A DNA stretch of 18,703 bases from Flavobacterium sp. (GTDB lineage: Bacteria; Bacteroidota; Bacteroidia; Flavobacteriales; Flavobacteriaceae), in NCBI GenBank assembly GCA_016714905.1, contig JADKBW010000032.1:1-18703 (forward strand). The letters are read 5' to 3'. The translations under genes were made by a program, and so were the position numbers. This document shows, one piece after another, positions 8,446-18,218 of the stretch; position 1 is the stretch's first letter; each line of letters starts with the position of its first letter. A model generated the notes under the pieces. That model was given only the letters and a program-made list of their open reading frames with translations. It searched no databases and had not been told where the DNA came from.

Positions 8446-9369
8446 TTAGAAATATCTAGGTGATTGAGACACTTTTTTCGGGAAATTCAGGTCGAATAAC
8501 AGAATGATTTCGTGTGACGATGTGGTCGCAACTTTCAAATCTGAAATGATGTGATCATATGCATAACCAACTCTCAAATTTGGACTAATAGCATAATTAA
8601 CCATAGCACCAAAACTGTCTTCTTTTCGATAAGTAGCTCCTATTTCAAACTTCTGATTAAACAAGAAGTTCGTTGAAATATCGTAAGAAAGTGGCGCGCC
8701 AAATGCTGTCTTAATCATTGTAAAAGGTTTGAATTTTACATTTTCCGATAAATCAAAAACATATCCTCCAGTTAAGAAATAGTGTGATGTTTCCGAACCA
8801 TATTGTCTTCCATTAAAATCTAAGTGTTTAGATCTTAGCATATTTGGTACTGAAAAAGCGACATAGTATTTTTGAGTATAGTAGAAAAGTCCCGAACCTA
8901 TATTCAAAAACGTATTGTTGGTGTCCTCAGCAAATGCAGGATCATCAGGATCAGGAACGTTACCATTACCAATTTCGCTAAATAGTCCTACTTTGTGGAA
9001 AGTAGCGCCTGCTTTCATACCAAACGCTAATCGATGTTCACCGCCGAGGTTTAATGTGTAAGAGAAGTCTCCATAGACATTGTTCTCTTCCACAGGGCCA
9101 ATCTTGTCTGAAATTACAGACAAACCAACTCCTACATTTTTACCCACTGGCATAGATCCCGCGAGTGAGAATGTTGCTGGCGCTCCCTCAACATCAACCC
9201 ATTGTTTTCGGTATAATAATCCAAAAGACAAATTCTCTTTTGAACCTGCGTAGGCCGGATTGATAACATTCATATTATACATGTATTGTGTATAATGTGG
9301 GTCTTGTTGGGCATTGGAATCAATTAATGCGAAGACCGTTAGTAAAGTAGTAAAAAATATTTTCTTCAT
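8446..9369 (-). CDS. Type IX secretion membrane protein, PorP/SprF family
   Basis: Outer-membrane barrel protein of 307 residues, the usual family size and intact. I chose the start at 9369 because it opens a clean signal peptide (MKKIFFTTLLTVFALIDSNAQ); the frame extends 16 codons upstream (MLLTIDSKANNSKHTK) without signal-like sequence. After the signal comes the family hallmark QDPHYTQYMYNMNVINPAYA, then AGSKENLSFGLLYRKQW and the barrel strands LAFGMKAGATFHKVG, LNIGSGLFYYT and ISPNLRVGYAYDHI, ending in IILLFDLNFP. SprF/PorP-type proteins work with individual T9SS adhesins that carry the gliding-type C-terminal domain; here it follows the adhesin gene by 67 bases. It is a paralog specific to this adhesin, so I do not assign the sprF symbol. 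Confidence 0.95.
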   Translation of the reverse strand: MKKIFFTTLLTVFALIDSNAQQDPHYTQYMYNMNVINPAYAGSKENLSFGLLYRKQWVDVEGAPATFSLAGSMPVGKNVGVGLSVISDKIGPVEENNVYGDFSYTLNLGGEHRLAFGMKAGATFHKVGLFSEIGNGNVPDPDDPAFAEDTNNTFLNIGSGLFYYTQKYYVAFSVPNMLRSKHLDFNGRQYGSETSHYFLTGGYVFDLSENVKFKPFTMIKTAFGAPLSYDISTNFLFNQKFEIGATYRKEDSFGAMVNYAISPNLRVGYAYDHIISDLKVATTSSHEIILLFDLNFPKKVSQSPRYF

Positions 9370-9393
9370 TTTAGTATGTTTTGAATTGTTTGC

Positions 9394-9418
9394 TTTGCTG
9401 TCTATAGTCAACAGCAAA
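9394..9418. promoter_or_regulatory. Intercistronic hairpin between adhesin and porP/sprF-like genes
   Basis: An 8-base perfect inverted repeat (TTTGCTGT and ACAGCAAA) with a nine-base loop lies in the 67-base spacer. In the transcript direction (minus) the stem is followed by GCAAAC, not a T run, so it is not a standard terminator. It might stabilise or process the mRNA and set different levels of adhesin and PorP. No function is proven. Confidence 0.45.
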
Positions 9419-9436
9419 AATTTCTACCTTTTTCTA

Positions 9437-12400
9437 TTATAATTCGTGATTAATATATATCCAACCTGTTTTTGATTCTTCACCATTTCTTTCGATTACA
9501 TAGAAATAAGTTCCGTCTGGCAATTCATCTCCTCCATCTGTTTGACCATACCATTCTTTAGAATAATTTGCTTTGCTATAGACTTTAGTTCCGTATCTAT
9601 TAAAAATCTCAAGTTTACTAACATTCTGACCTTCTAAGTCAAAATAGTCATTTAGGCCATCTCCTTCTCCGGTGCCTTTAGGCGAAATACCTTTTTGAAT
9701 CGTGCAAGACACTGAAATAGCATTAAATGGCTCTGATGTAGCACAGCCTTGATATGTTACTTCACAAGTATAATTACCCGCTTGAGAAACGACTACTGAA
9801 GGTCCGTTTTGATCATTGATAACTGTACCCTCATAACTCCAAACAAAGTTTGCAGTTTCAAGATCAAAGTCGGCTGAAGTAATCGTAAGTGTGTACTTAC
9901 CGTTTAAACAACCGCCTGTTACAGCAAACTGCGGATTAGACGAAATAGTAACGTCAAAATTCTGACCAGTCGCACATTGGTTTGCATCAGGAGTAAACAC
10001 ATATACGCCGCTTTGTGCAGTGTCAACTACACTAGGTGACCAAGAACCAGTAATTCCATTTGGAGAAGTCGGCTCCAATGTTGGGGCCGTACCGCCAGAG
10101 CAAATAGTCAAACTAGTATCAAAATCTGTTGTTGAACTTAACAATACTGTCACATTTAATGTGTTTTGCAAAGCACATTGACCTGCATTTGGCGTGAAAG
10201 TATAAGTTGCTGTCCCAATAGTTGTGTTATCCACTACTGAAGGCAACCAACTTCCACTAATGCCGTCTATAGATGTCGGCTCTAACTGAGGAGCCGTAGT
10301 CCCTGCGCAGATGTCATTGATTGCAGCAAATGTTGGAGTAATATTCGGAGCAGTAACATTTACCGTGAGCGTTTGAGCAATAGCACATTGGTTAGCATCT
10401 GGTGTAAAATTATAAGTTGTTGTTCCTACTGTAATATTATCAATTACAGAAGGTGACCAACTTCCAGTTATGCCATTCTGTGACACAGGCTCTAACTGCG
10501 GTGTAGCTGTACCTGAACAGAAGTCACTAATTGCAGCAAATGCCGGAGTAATATTCGGAGCAGTAACATTTACAGTGAGTGTTTGAGCTGTAGCACATTG
10601 GTTAGCATCTGGTGTAAAGTTATAAGTTGTTGTACCTACTGTGACATTGTCAATTGTAGAAGGTGACCAACTTCCAGTAATGCCGTTCTGTGATATAGGC
10701 TCCAACTGCGGTGTAGCTGTACCTGAACAGAAGTCACTAATTGCAGCAAATGCCGGAGTAATATTCGGAGCAGTAACATTTACAGTGAGCGTTTGAGCTG
10801 TAGCACATTGGCCTGCATCTGGAGCAAAATTATAGGTTGTAGTTCCTACTGTAATATTATCGATTACAGAAGGTGACCAACTTCCAGTTATGCCATTCTG
10901 TGACACAGGCTGTAACTGCGGTGCAGTTGTACCTGAACAGAAGTCATTAATTGCAGCAAACGTTGGAATAATACCCTCAGATGTAATCGTTACAGTGATT
11001 GTTTGAGTTGTTGCACAAGGCCCCGTGTTTAGAGTGAATGACAAGTCATCAATTGCAAAATCATTTCCGGCACTTGTCACAGTTCTATTGTAAAGACTGA
11101 TTTGCGCTGATGTACTAGTTCCTGAATTCCACGAATAAGTATATTGAACCCAGTTACAAACAGTAGCTCCTGCTGTCGCAGAGCCTACAACAGTTCCGTT
11201 AATAACCACATCAATTTGTGCTGGATTTTCAGCAACCACAGACTCCAAATAATAACTAAAAGTATAATTTTCATTTGCGGTTACTGGGATTGTTTGACTC
11301 CATACGATATCATTTCCAGCATTTGAAGTAGAACCATCTGCCACCATCATATTTCCAGAACCCGAAGTATTATCAGTACAAGCTGCAAAACCTGGGAACC
11401 ATCCATTAGGGTTGGTCACAATGCCATAAGTTTTTTGTTCACCCACAGGTATCGTAACCGTTAAGTATTGATAATCTGATGTAAATCCTGTATTCCCTGC
11501 TGAGAAATCACCATTCACGACCAAGTTTGGACTTGGTGCCGTGCCACCATTAGGAGTAAATACATAATCCGAAGTTCCTACCGTTGATGTTTGTATTGTC
11601 GCTGGGGACCAAGTTCCCGTAATTCCATTAGGAGATGTTAATTCCAAAGCAGGAGCAGTTGTTCCCACACAGAAGGTAAGTGGAGTTTCAAAATTTGGAG
11701 TTAAAATCGGATCAATAGTAACGTTAAAAGTGCTTTCTGAGGTACACAATCCGGATACGCCATAAATATAAAGTGTTTGTAGACCTGAGTAGTAATTTGT
11801 TCACATCCAAACCAGTATACATCGTTCCAGTTCCGCCTGGACCTGTGTAATAATTAAATGGAGCTGTTAAAGGTTGTAAATCATAATTTTGACATGAAGT
11901 AACAGGATCTAATACTGGCGCAACCAACTCAGGTTGAATATCTACCGTAAAACTAATTTCGTATTCACATGCAGGAACCGCTGTAGTTTCTGCGTATACA
12001 TAAATTGTATTTACACCTTGAGTTGTAATTGTTGGACCTACTGGCCCTATTCCTCCTGTTTGAGAAAAATAATTTCCTATTGTCAAAGCTGGTAATGTAT
12101 GATTGACAAGCTACTACATTTTCGATCGGCTCTAGAATTTGGTCAGTTACATTAAGTAATACGTTTTCTGTTTTTGTAGTTGTCTGACCTCCACAGCCTG
12201 TATATATAGCTTGTGCGGTCATGTTGGTGTCTTCAGAAACGCAAACGTTGATCGTAGGCTCGCTACTGTAAAACGCTCCATCTTTTAGCCAAGAGAATTC
12301 TACAATTGAATTTCCGTCTGGCTGAATCTCCAAGCCTCATTATGCGCTTCCCATTGACCTGTATTTCGATCTGGTGGAAAATGAGCAATGGTACCCTCAT

Positions 12401-15400
12401 TGTTTTGAAGTCCAATAACTCCGCTTCCGCTGTTCCATGTAGTACAAGATACACGATCTTGAACATATACTTCTATTATGTTGGAAGTTTCATATAAAAC
12501 AATTTGACTTGTTTGAAGAGGCGCAGTTAGATTACAACTAAATTGTGCAATATTATAGTAATTTACAACAAATGCTCTACATGGCGCTTCTCCCAAGATT
12601 TGATAATTAATACTTCTTAAAATCGGAGCGGTGTCTACCGCAGGATTGATATCTTGATATACGCCATAAATTGCATTTCGAATTGGGAAACCTGGGTTGG
12701 GTATTGTTTGAGTAAATGCCCAAGGACAATTTGAATTTGCAGCTTGTGTATTAAATGTTATTACGCCATTCGATCCAACATTCACGGTAGGATAATTAAC
12801 ACCGTAGAAGCAGAAGTTAAATGGCAGCGTGAAAGGTGCCGACCAAACGTCATCCGTTGTTACGGGTAGCTGCGTTCCTCCCGTAAACGGAAATGGTGGA
12901 GCAAATATTACCGGCAAAACGGTATACGTTGACGTATCTTTCGAATCTGTAAATTCTGCCGTAAGATCTACGCAAGATTCTCCTGGACATAAATCAATAA
13001 CTCCTGGACTTGTAGTAGCAACGTCAATCTCAACACTCGCACAAACTGCTGGAGGAAGTGCTATAAAGAAAGTTTGCGGTCCAGTCCAAAAACTCTTGTC
13101 GCTATCGGAACATATACTTCGAACATAAAACTCATAAAAACCAGGTGCTAAAGTACCTGTATTTACTGTTAACTCCACACGCTGATTCGTTTGTTATAGT
13201 ACCAGAAGTTGTACTTCCCGGAACGGGCCCTATAGGTGGTTGAAAAATATACTCCCATTGGGTTGCCGTACCTGCCTCTGTCCAGAATAAATTAGCGGTT
13301 GGCTCATTTGGATTTGTTGAACCTAAATTAATTGGTTGAGGACAAGTCGGTGGTGTACAAAAATTGAACGGTCCTGTCCATGTACTTAAACCATTTACGC
13401 CACCACAAACACTTCTTACATAGTAATCATAGCAAGTGTTTGGCGTTAATCCTGTTGCCAAGTATGGATTTGCGGTAACTGTTGTACCTATTTGTGTCAC
13501 AGCTGGTGCTGGAGAACCTGTCGCTTGAATTGAAATTTGCCACTCTGTCACCGGACTATTTACGTTATTGGTCCAACCTAAAGTCGCGGTGAACGGACTT
13601 ACAGCTGGATCAAACGGCGCTAAAATTGTTGCGGTTTGAGCCGATGGTTTATAACAAGATGGCGGTGTTGGTACGTTTCTTGGTCCTACGGGATTACTTA
13701 TGAATGGATCACAATTTCCTCTTATGTAAAAGGAATAATTCGTTTCAGGAGTTAAGCCCGTAAAAACGTAACTGAAAGAATTAGCATCAACTTGCAAAAA
13801 CCCTGGCGTTCCTGTAGTGACAGAAACAAATCCTGTTTGATCTATAGTAGGTGCTGGTGATCCTTGTGGAAGTGCAAAATCTGCCAAGCGGTAGTGGTCG
13901 CCACACTATCCCAGTTAGCAACTTGAAATGCTTCAAGAGCAGTGGATGAAAATGCTGTTGGTTTAAAACACGTTGGTGCTGTCGTGAATGCTCGAGGCCC
14001 CGCCCAAGTACTTACTCCATTTATCCCCACAATCTGTTCTCACATAATAAACATAACTGGTTTCTGGTGTTAATGCCGGTAAAGTATAGGCAAATGGGTT
14101 TGAAGCAGCATCAACCATCCTGGTGATCCTGCAGTTGGTGCTGGAGATCCTGCTGGCAATACTAAAACTTGCCATGCCGTTGCTCCTGGATTTGTCCAAC
14201 TAAAAGTTGCTCCTGTTGTAGTAATTGCTGAAACTTGCAATGCCGTTGGTTTCGGACAAGCAATTCCTGTGGTAAATGGTCGTGGTCCTGCTGGAGTACT
14301 AATTATTCCGCCACCACAATCCGTTCTTACGTAGTATACATAGGCCGTTTCTGGTGTTAAAGGTGGTCCGTTGTATGTCCAGCTCCAAAGTGGGCCAGGA
14401 CCTGCTTCACCTGGATTTACTGTAATCCAACCTGGTGTTGAACCATCTGGTGCAGGAGATCCTGCTGGCAAGACAATAACTTGCCAAGCTGTTCCGGTAG
14501 GATTAGTCCAACCAAAAGTAGCCCCAAAAGGAGTTATAGCTGCTGGCGCTGTTAAAGCAGTTGGTTTAGGACATTGCTCTTTCGTTCTGAAATTCGTTCC
14601 AGTAGTCCATACACTTGGTCCGTTTACAGAACAAACCGAGCGAATATATACTGTATAAAGTGTGTCAGGCGACAAAGGTATGGTAGTCGGAAAGGAACCT
14701 GGATAACTCCCGCATAAGTCGGAATCGTTGTTTCTGTTGGGGCTGGAGAACCTTGCGGTACAATATATACATCCCACGCTGTTGTTGGAACGCCAGAAGT
14801 TGTCCAATTTATAATTGCGCTATTAAATGTGATCGTCGCATTTGGCACCGATACACCCGTTACTGGCAAGCATAACGGATCAGTACAATCAACCAATCCA
14901 GTATATAAAACAGTTCCGATAGAAGTTTGACCATTTGTGGTCAAAGCATATATCGTTTGATTAAAAGGATTTCTGATGGCAATACGCATTTCGTCTGGTG
15001 CCGCACCTCCCTCGCTCCAAAATAATTCGAAAGGCAAGTTGTCACACAGAGGAACTGGTACATTTACCGGTCCTAACCCTGTTCCTAAAGTTGCACCTAA
15101 TGTGGCTAAAACCAAACCATTTTTTGTTACCTGCATTCTACCGCCTTTCCCAGCCATTAAAAGTGGTGTCAGACAAAACAAAAGTATAATTACATTGTGC
15201 TGTAGTTTCACAAAGTGTCGTTGTGAATAAAACGGTCCAGACCATGGACTAAAGTCCATCGCCACGCGGCTCTAACCCAATATTGCGTAAAGAAGTTCTC
15301 GCCACTAGCGGAGTGCCCGCTAAAGTAGTAGTTATCAGATAATCCGTGTTTTGAGTCGTAGCTGTTCCTGCTACAGTCGGAATATCAGAACCAGCCGTTT

Positions 15401-16730
15401 TGTACTGCTACTTCCCAAGCAGTTGCGGTACTTCCCACTCGTTAGACCATGCGGCAGTAGCGCTTGTTGACCCACAACTGTCCCATTAAGGTTAATGGGT
15501 TGAGGGCAAGTCGCTTGCTGAATTGTTAAAGTATAAGGGAATGTTGGTGTCGGTTGTAGAAGAAATGACAATATATATAGTTTGTCCTGCAGTCACTGCA
15601 AGTGAAGGAATTACTCTGATGTTTGCAGTGGCGTTTCCTACCCCAGCAATACAAGTTGTTCCAACGTTGGCGCAGTTTGCGTATACAAATACTCCTGTAT
15701 TAGTTGAGCCATTTGGATTCATCGAGATGAAGATATTACCATCCGCCGCTGCTGTATAGGAATAAACCACGTCATTACCCGCTAAGAATCCTGCGCCTGC
15801 ACCACAAAGTGCTGCTCCGCCTGGCGAACCGTTTACAATGTTATTTCCATAAATAGACGTGTTACTGGAATCTGAATAAGGTAGTGGATTAGTCGCGACT
15901 ATTGGTTCAGCAAGTTCTTCCTAAAGGTAGCGTGTTCCAGTTGAAAGGTCCAACCCAATTACTATTAGAATCTGTACAAACCGATCTTACATAAAACTGA
16001 TACGCTGTATTCGCTAATAATCCAGTTGCTTCATAACGACGTCTTGGCGTGCTGTTATTTGTAAAGACTGGCGAAATAACCACGTTTGGTGCCGGTACAT
16101 CAAGGGTAAAACCAGCTGGACCATATTGCACTTGAAATTGTGTGTTTGTACTTGTCCATTCTAATCGAGTTGTTGTTGCTCCACCTGACTGGAGTTCCTA
16201 AAGGCGCTACCGATCAATACATCTTTCAACAATTTTCACATCGTCTATTAACCATCTATCACCCCTAGTCGCACCTGTAGGTTGTGTAAAAACTTTTACA
16301 AATGCCAAATAACGTTGACCTGTGAAAGCTAAATTGATTACTTTTTCTTCGTAATCTAACTGATCTGCAGTTAAGGTGCTTAATTCGGATTCTGTATACT
16401 CAATCACAAGTGTGTATTGCGTCAAGTCTAGATATTTCTTTTTGAGGTGTGATGAGCCACTCTCGGCTATAAACACCAGCACCTGAATTCTCGCGATTCA
16501 CGAATGCTGCGTTTGTGCCGTACGCTGTGAATGGATTCACAAGGCATTTTTCCAATTTTCACCTGTGTTGGTTCACTGGTTATCTCTTACTAACTAGTCC
16601 CCAGAAGTGTTTGTCCATACCCTGGAAGCATCTCGGCGGAGGTGCAGCTTCAAAATCCTCAATTAAGATTTGAGAGTATCCCAATACTGAGGAAAATGAC
16701 ATACAAAATGATGAAAATAAAGTTTTTCAT
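9437..16730 (-). CDS. Giant modular T9SS surface adhesin, frameshifted
   Basis: Predicted cell-surface adhesin of about 2,400 residues when repaired. The start at 16730 gives a signal peptide (MKNFIFIILYVIFLSIG). One slip near 16660-16680 then restores the maturing sequence YSQILIEDFEAAPPP, the start of a choice-of-anchor J domain that ends WLIDDVKIVERC near 16220. Next come fibronectin-type modules, a pre-peptidase-like domain (15500-15900), a CNYTF..GGRMQV..NG module (about 14900-15210), more Fn3 modules to about 13050, a nidogen-like sandwich (12310-13050), Ig-like Cys-rich modules, and 70-residue repeats with an inserted domain. The last 90 residues (9437-9715; GDGLNDYFDLEG, KLEIFNRYGTKVYSK, LPDGTYFYVI, KTGWIYI) are a gliding-motility/CHU-type C-terminal domain that directs T9SS export. 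At least a dozen frame breaks lie between 11750 and 16680; 9437-11749 is clean. It probably functions in attachment or gliding; the ligand is unknown. Confidence 0.88.
9941..10972 (-). repeat. Tandem 70-residue (210-base) Ig-like repeats in adhesin
   Basis: Four exact-period units (10763-10972, 10553-10762, 10343-10552, 10133-10342) plus a shorter diverged unit (9941-10132). The anchor TTGCAGCAAA recurs at 10321, 10531, 10741 and 10951, exactly 210 bases apart. Bases 10501-10579 and 10711-10789 are essentially identical. Each unit reads roughly FAAI.DFCSGT..PQLEP, then NGITGSWSPS and FTPDANQCA.AQTLTVNV, with two conserved cysteines that could pair. A further copy at about 11550-11740 is split by the inserted domain. 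Confidence 0.93.
11025..11550 (-). other. Carbohydrate-binding-like jelly-roll domain inserted in a repeat
   Basis: About 175 residues interrupt the first 70-residue repeat between its FTPNGG strand and its CATTQTITVTI strand. The sequence begins PNLVVNGDFSAGNTGF and contains GNMMVADGSTSNAG, VWSQTIPVTANENYTFSYYL, WVQYTYSWNSGTSTSAQISL and FAIDDLSF. This pattern is typical of CBM-like beta-sandwich domains in extracellular Bacteroidota proteins. The reading frame is clean. Sugar binding is possible but cannot be shown from sequence alone. Confidence 0.65.
12310..13050 (-). other. Nidogen-like beta-sandwich module of adhesin
   Basis: Within the adhesin, residues reading PFTLPFNFCFYGVNYPTVNV, GSNGVITFNTQA, IYGVYQDINPAV, AFVVNYYNIAQFSC, QIVLYETSNIIEVYV and NEAWRF follow a pattern seen in NIDO-like extracellular domains and in related Bacteroidota surface proteins. 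It separates the Fn3 array from the Cys-rich Ig-like part. The module label is by eye and moderately certain. Confidence 0.5.
13050..16200 (-). repeat. Fibronectin type III-like module array of adhesin
   Basis: About eight modules share the pattern C.KPT or C.QP, then WTN..TAWQ, LPAGSPAP, LTPETAYVYYVRTDCG and W.GP..F.T. Approximate module centres are 16050, 15400, 14720, 14420, 14120, 13820, 13510 and 13200. A pre-peptidase-like domain (15500-15900; NDVVYSYTAAADGNIFISMN) and a CNYTF-type module (14900-15210) interrupt them. Each module carries a pair of conserved cysteines. The protein spacing is regular but DNA identity between modules is modest, so this array is older than the 210-base repeats downstream. 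Frameshifts fall in or between most modules. Confidence 0.75.
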
Positions 16731-16896
16731 AGAATGAAAATTTAGTTGGTTTTTATTAAGTAGTTTTGTGTTTTTAGAGCACCAAAATTTAACAAAAATT
16801 ATAAACCTACTAAGATTATTTTGTTTTTTAAACGGTTTTGCGAAAGATAACCCTTTTTTAATTGAAAAAAATAGCATTTCAAGGACTCAAAATCAT

Positions 16897-16904
16897 TATT
16901 TTTG
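16897..16904 (+). promoter_or_regulatory. Possible -7 box for hflX
   Basis: TATTTTTG matches the Bacteroidota -7 consensus TAnnTTTG exactly and lies 19 bases before the hflX ATG, implying a very short leader. The -33 position is weak (TTTC at 16877-16880). On the opposite strand of this 192-base divergent gap, the adhesin side shows only TAAATTTTG, one base longer than the consensus spacing. Confidence 0.4.
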
Positions 16905-16922
16905 CAAAAGAACTTGGAATAT

Positions 16923-18156
16923 ATGCTAGAAAAAGAAAAATCCATTTTGAAAAACAGTAATCGTAAGAGTATTGTTACTCAAAATCAGTCCGAAGAAAAG
17001 CTCACGGAGTATTTAGATGAATTAGAGTTTTTACTTTTACTGCTCAAGGTGAAGTAACCAGCGATTTTTTCAAAAAAGCTGTCCTAATCCGAAAACTTTT
17101 TTAGAACTGGAAAGATGGACGAAATCAACCATTATGTAAAGGAACATCAAATCGCTACCGTTATATTTGATGACGAACTGTCCCCATCTCAGCAAAAAAA
17201 TATCACAAAAATTCTAGACTGTAAAGTACTTGACCGAACCAATTTGATATTGGACATTTTTGCACAAAGAGCCGAAACTTCTTATGCGAGAACTCAGGTT
17301 GAATTGGCTCAATGTCAATATCTATTGCCGAGACTTTCAGGAATGTGGACGCATCTCGAACGTCAAAAAGGAGGAATTGGAATGCGTGGTCCGGGAGAAA
17401 CTGAAATTGAAACTGACCGTCGTATTGTACGAGATCGAATCGCGTTGCTGAAGGATAAAATAAAGGTAATCGATAAACAAATGTCGGTGCAAAGAAGCAA
17501 TCGCGACACTATGGTTCGTGTCGCTTTGGTCGGTTATACCAACGTTGGCAAATCTACTTTGATGAATGTGATTAGCAAAAGCGAAGTGTTTGTCGAAAAT
17601 AAATTGTTTGCGACGCTAGACACAACGGTTCGAAAAGTGGTCATTAAGAATTTACCATTTTTGCTTTCTGATACCGTTGGTTTTATACGTAAACTCCCGA
17701 CTCAATTGGTTGATTCTTTCAAAAGCACCTTAGACGAAGTTCGTGAAGCCGACTTGCTGTTGCATGTTGTTGATATATCACACCCTGATTTCGAAGACCA
17801 TATTGCTTCCGTAAATCAGACTTTAGTTGATATCAAAAGCAACGAAAAGCCAACAATCATGGTATTCAACAAAATAGACGCTTACCATAACCTTACGATT
17901 GACGAGGATGATTTGATTACTGAAAAAACAAAAAGACACTTTATTTTGGAGGAATGGAAACAAACTTGATGAGCGACGTTGGTGAAAACAAACGCGCATA
18001 TTCGTCGACGACACAAAGAAAATTTAGAAACTTTTCGTGAACGGGTTTATGAAGCGGTTGACAAATCTATATTACAAGGTTTCTTATAACAAGTTTCTCT
18101 ATCCTGATTACAAAGACGTTATTGAAAACGAAGATGAAAATTCAGCGAACGAATGA
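16923..18156 (+). CDS. hflX: Ribosome-associated GTPase HflX, frameshifted
   Basis: HflX binds ribosomes, chiefly the 50S subunit, and helps split stalled or stress-inactivated ribosomes using GTP. The start ATG at 16923 gives MLEKEKSILKNSNRKS, followed by IVTQNQSEEKLTEYLDELEF. The N-terminal HflX domain includes TVIFDDELSPSQQKNI and DRTNLILDIFAQRAETSYAR. The family signature GGIGMRGPGETEIETDRR is near 17370-17425. The GTPase motifs are G1 GYTNVGKST, G3 DTVGF and G4 NKID; the C-terminal SATN-type G5 region and the YNKFLYPDYKD tail are recoverable after repair. Breaks lie near 17031, 17080-17100, 17968, 17990-18005 and 18062-18095. The core 17115-17967 is clean. The repaired length is about 411 residues, normal for flavobacterial HflX. 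It is divergent from the adhesin and convergent with the DUF3078 gene. Confidence 0.95.
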
Positions 18157-18167
18157 CCCAACCATTA

Positions 18168-18202
18168 AAAAAGCCCTCTAATAATATATTAAAGGGCTTT
18201 TT
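18168..18202. terminator. Bidirectional rho-independent terminator
   Basis: Ten-base perfect stem (AAAAAGCCCT with AGGGCTTTTT) around an AT-rich 15-base loop, 11 bases after the hflX stop and 16 bases from the stop of the facing DUF3078 gene. The stem ends in a T run on each strand, so it can serve both genes. Confidence 0.9.
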
Positions 18203-18218
18203 AATTAATTGTAAGTTC

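Noticed and set aside
9370..9417. Sixteen-codon upstream extension of the PorP/SprF gene
   Set aside because: The extension lacks signal-like sequence and overlaps the intercistronic hairpin. The internal ATG at 9369 starts a typical signal peptide.
9941..10972. CRISPR or satellite-type array
   Set aside because: Units are 210 bases, contiguous, in frame and coding, with no spacers or cas genes. They are protein domain repeats.
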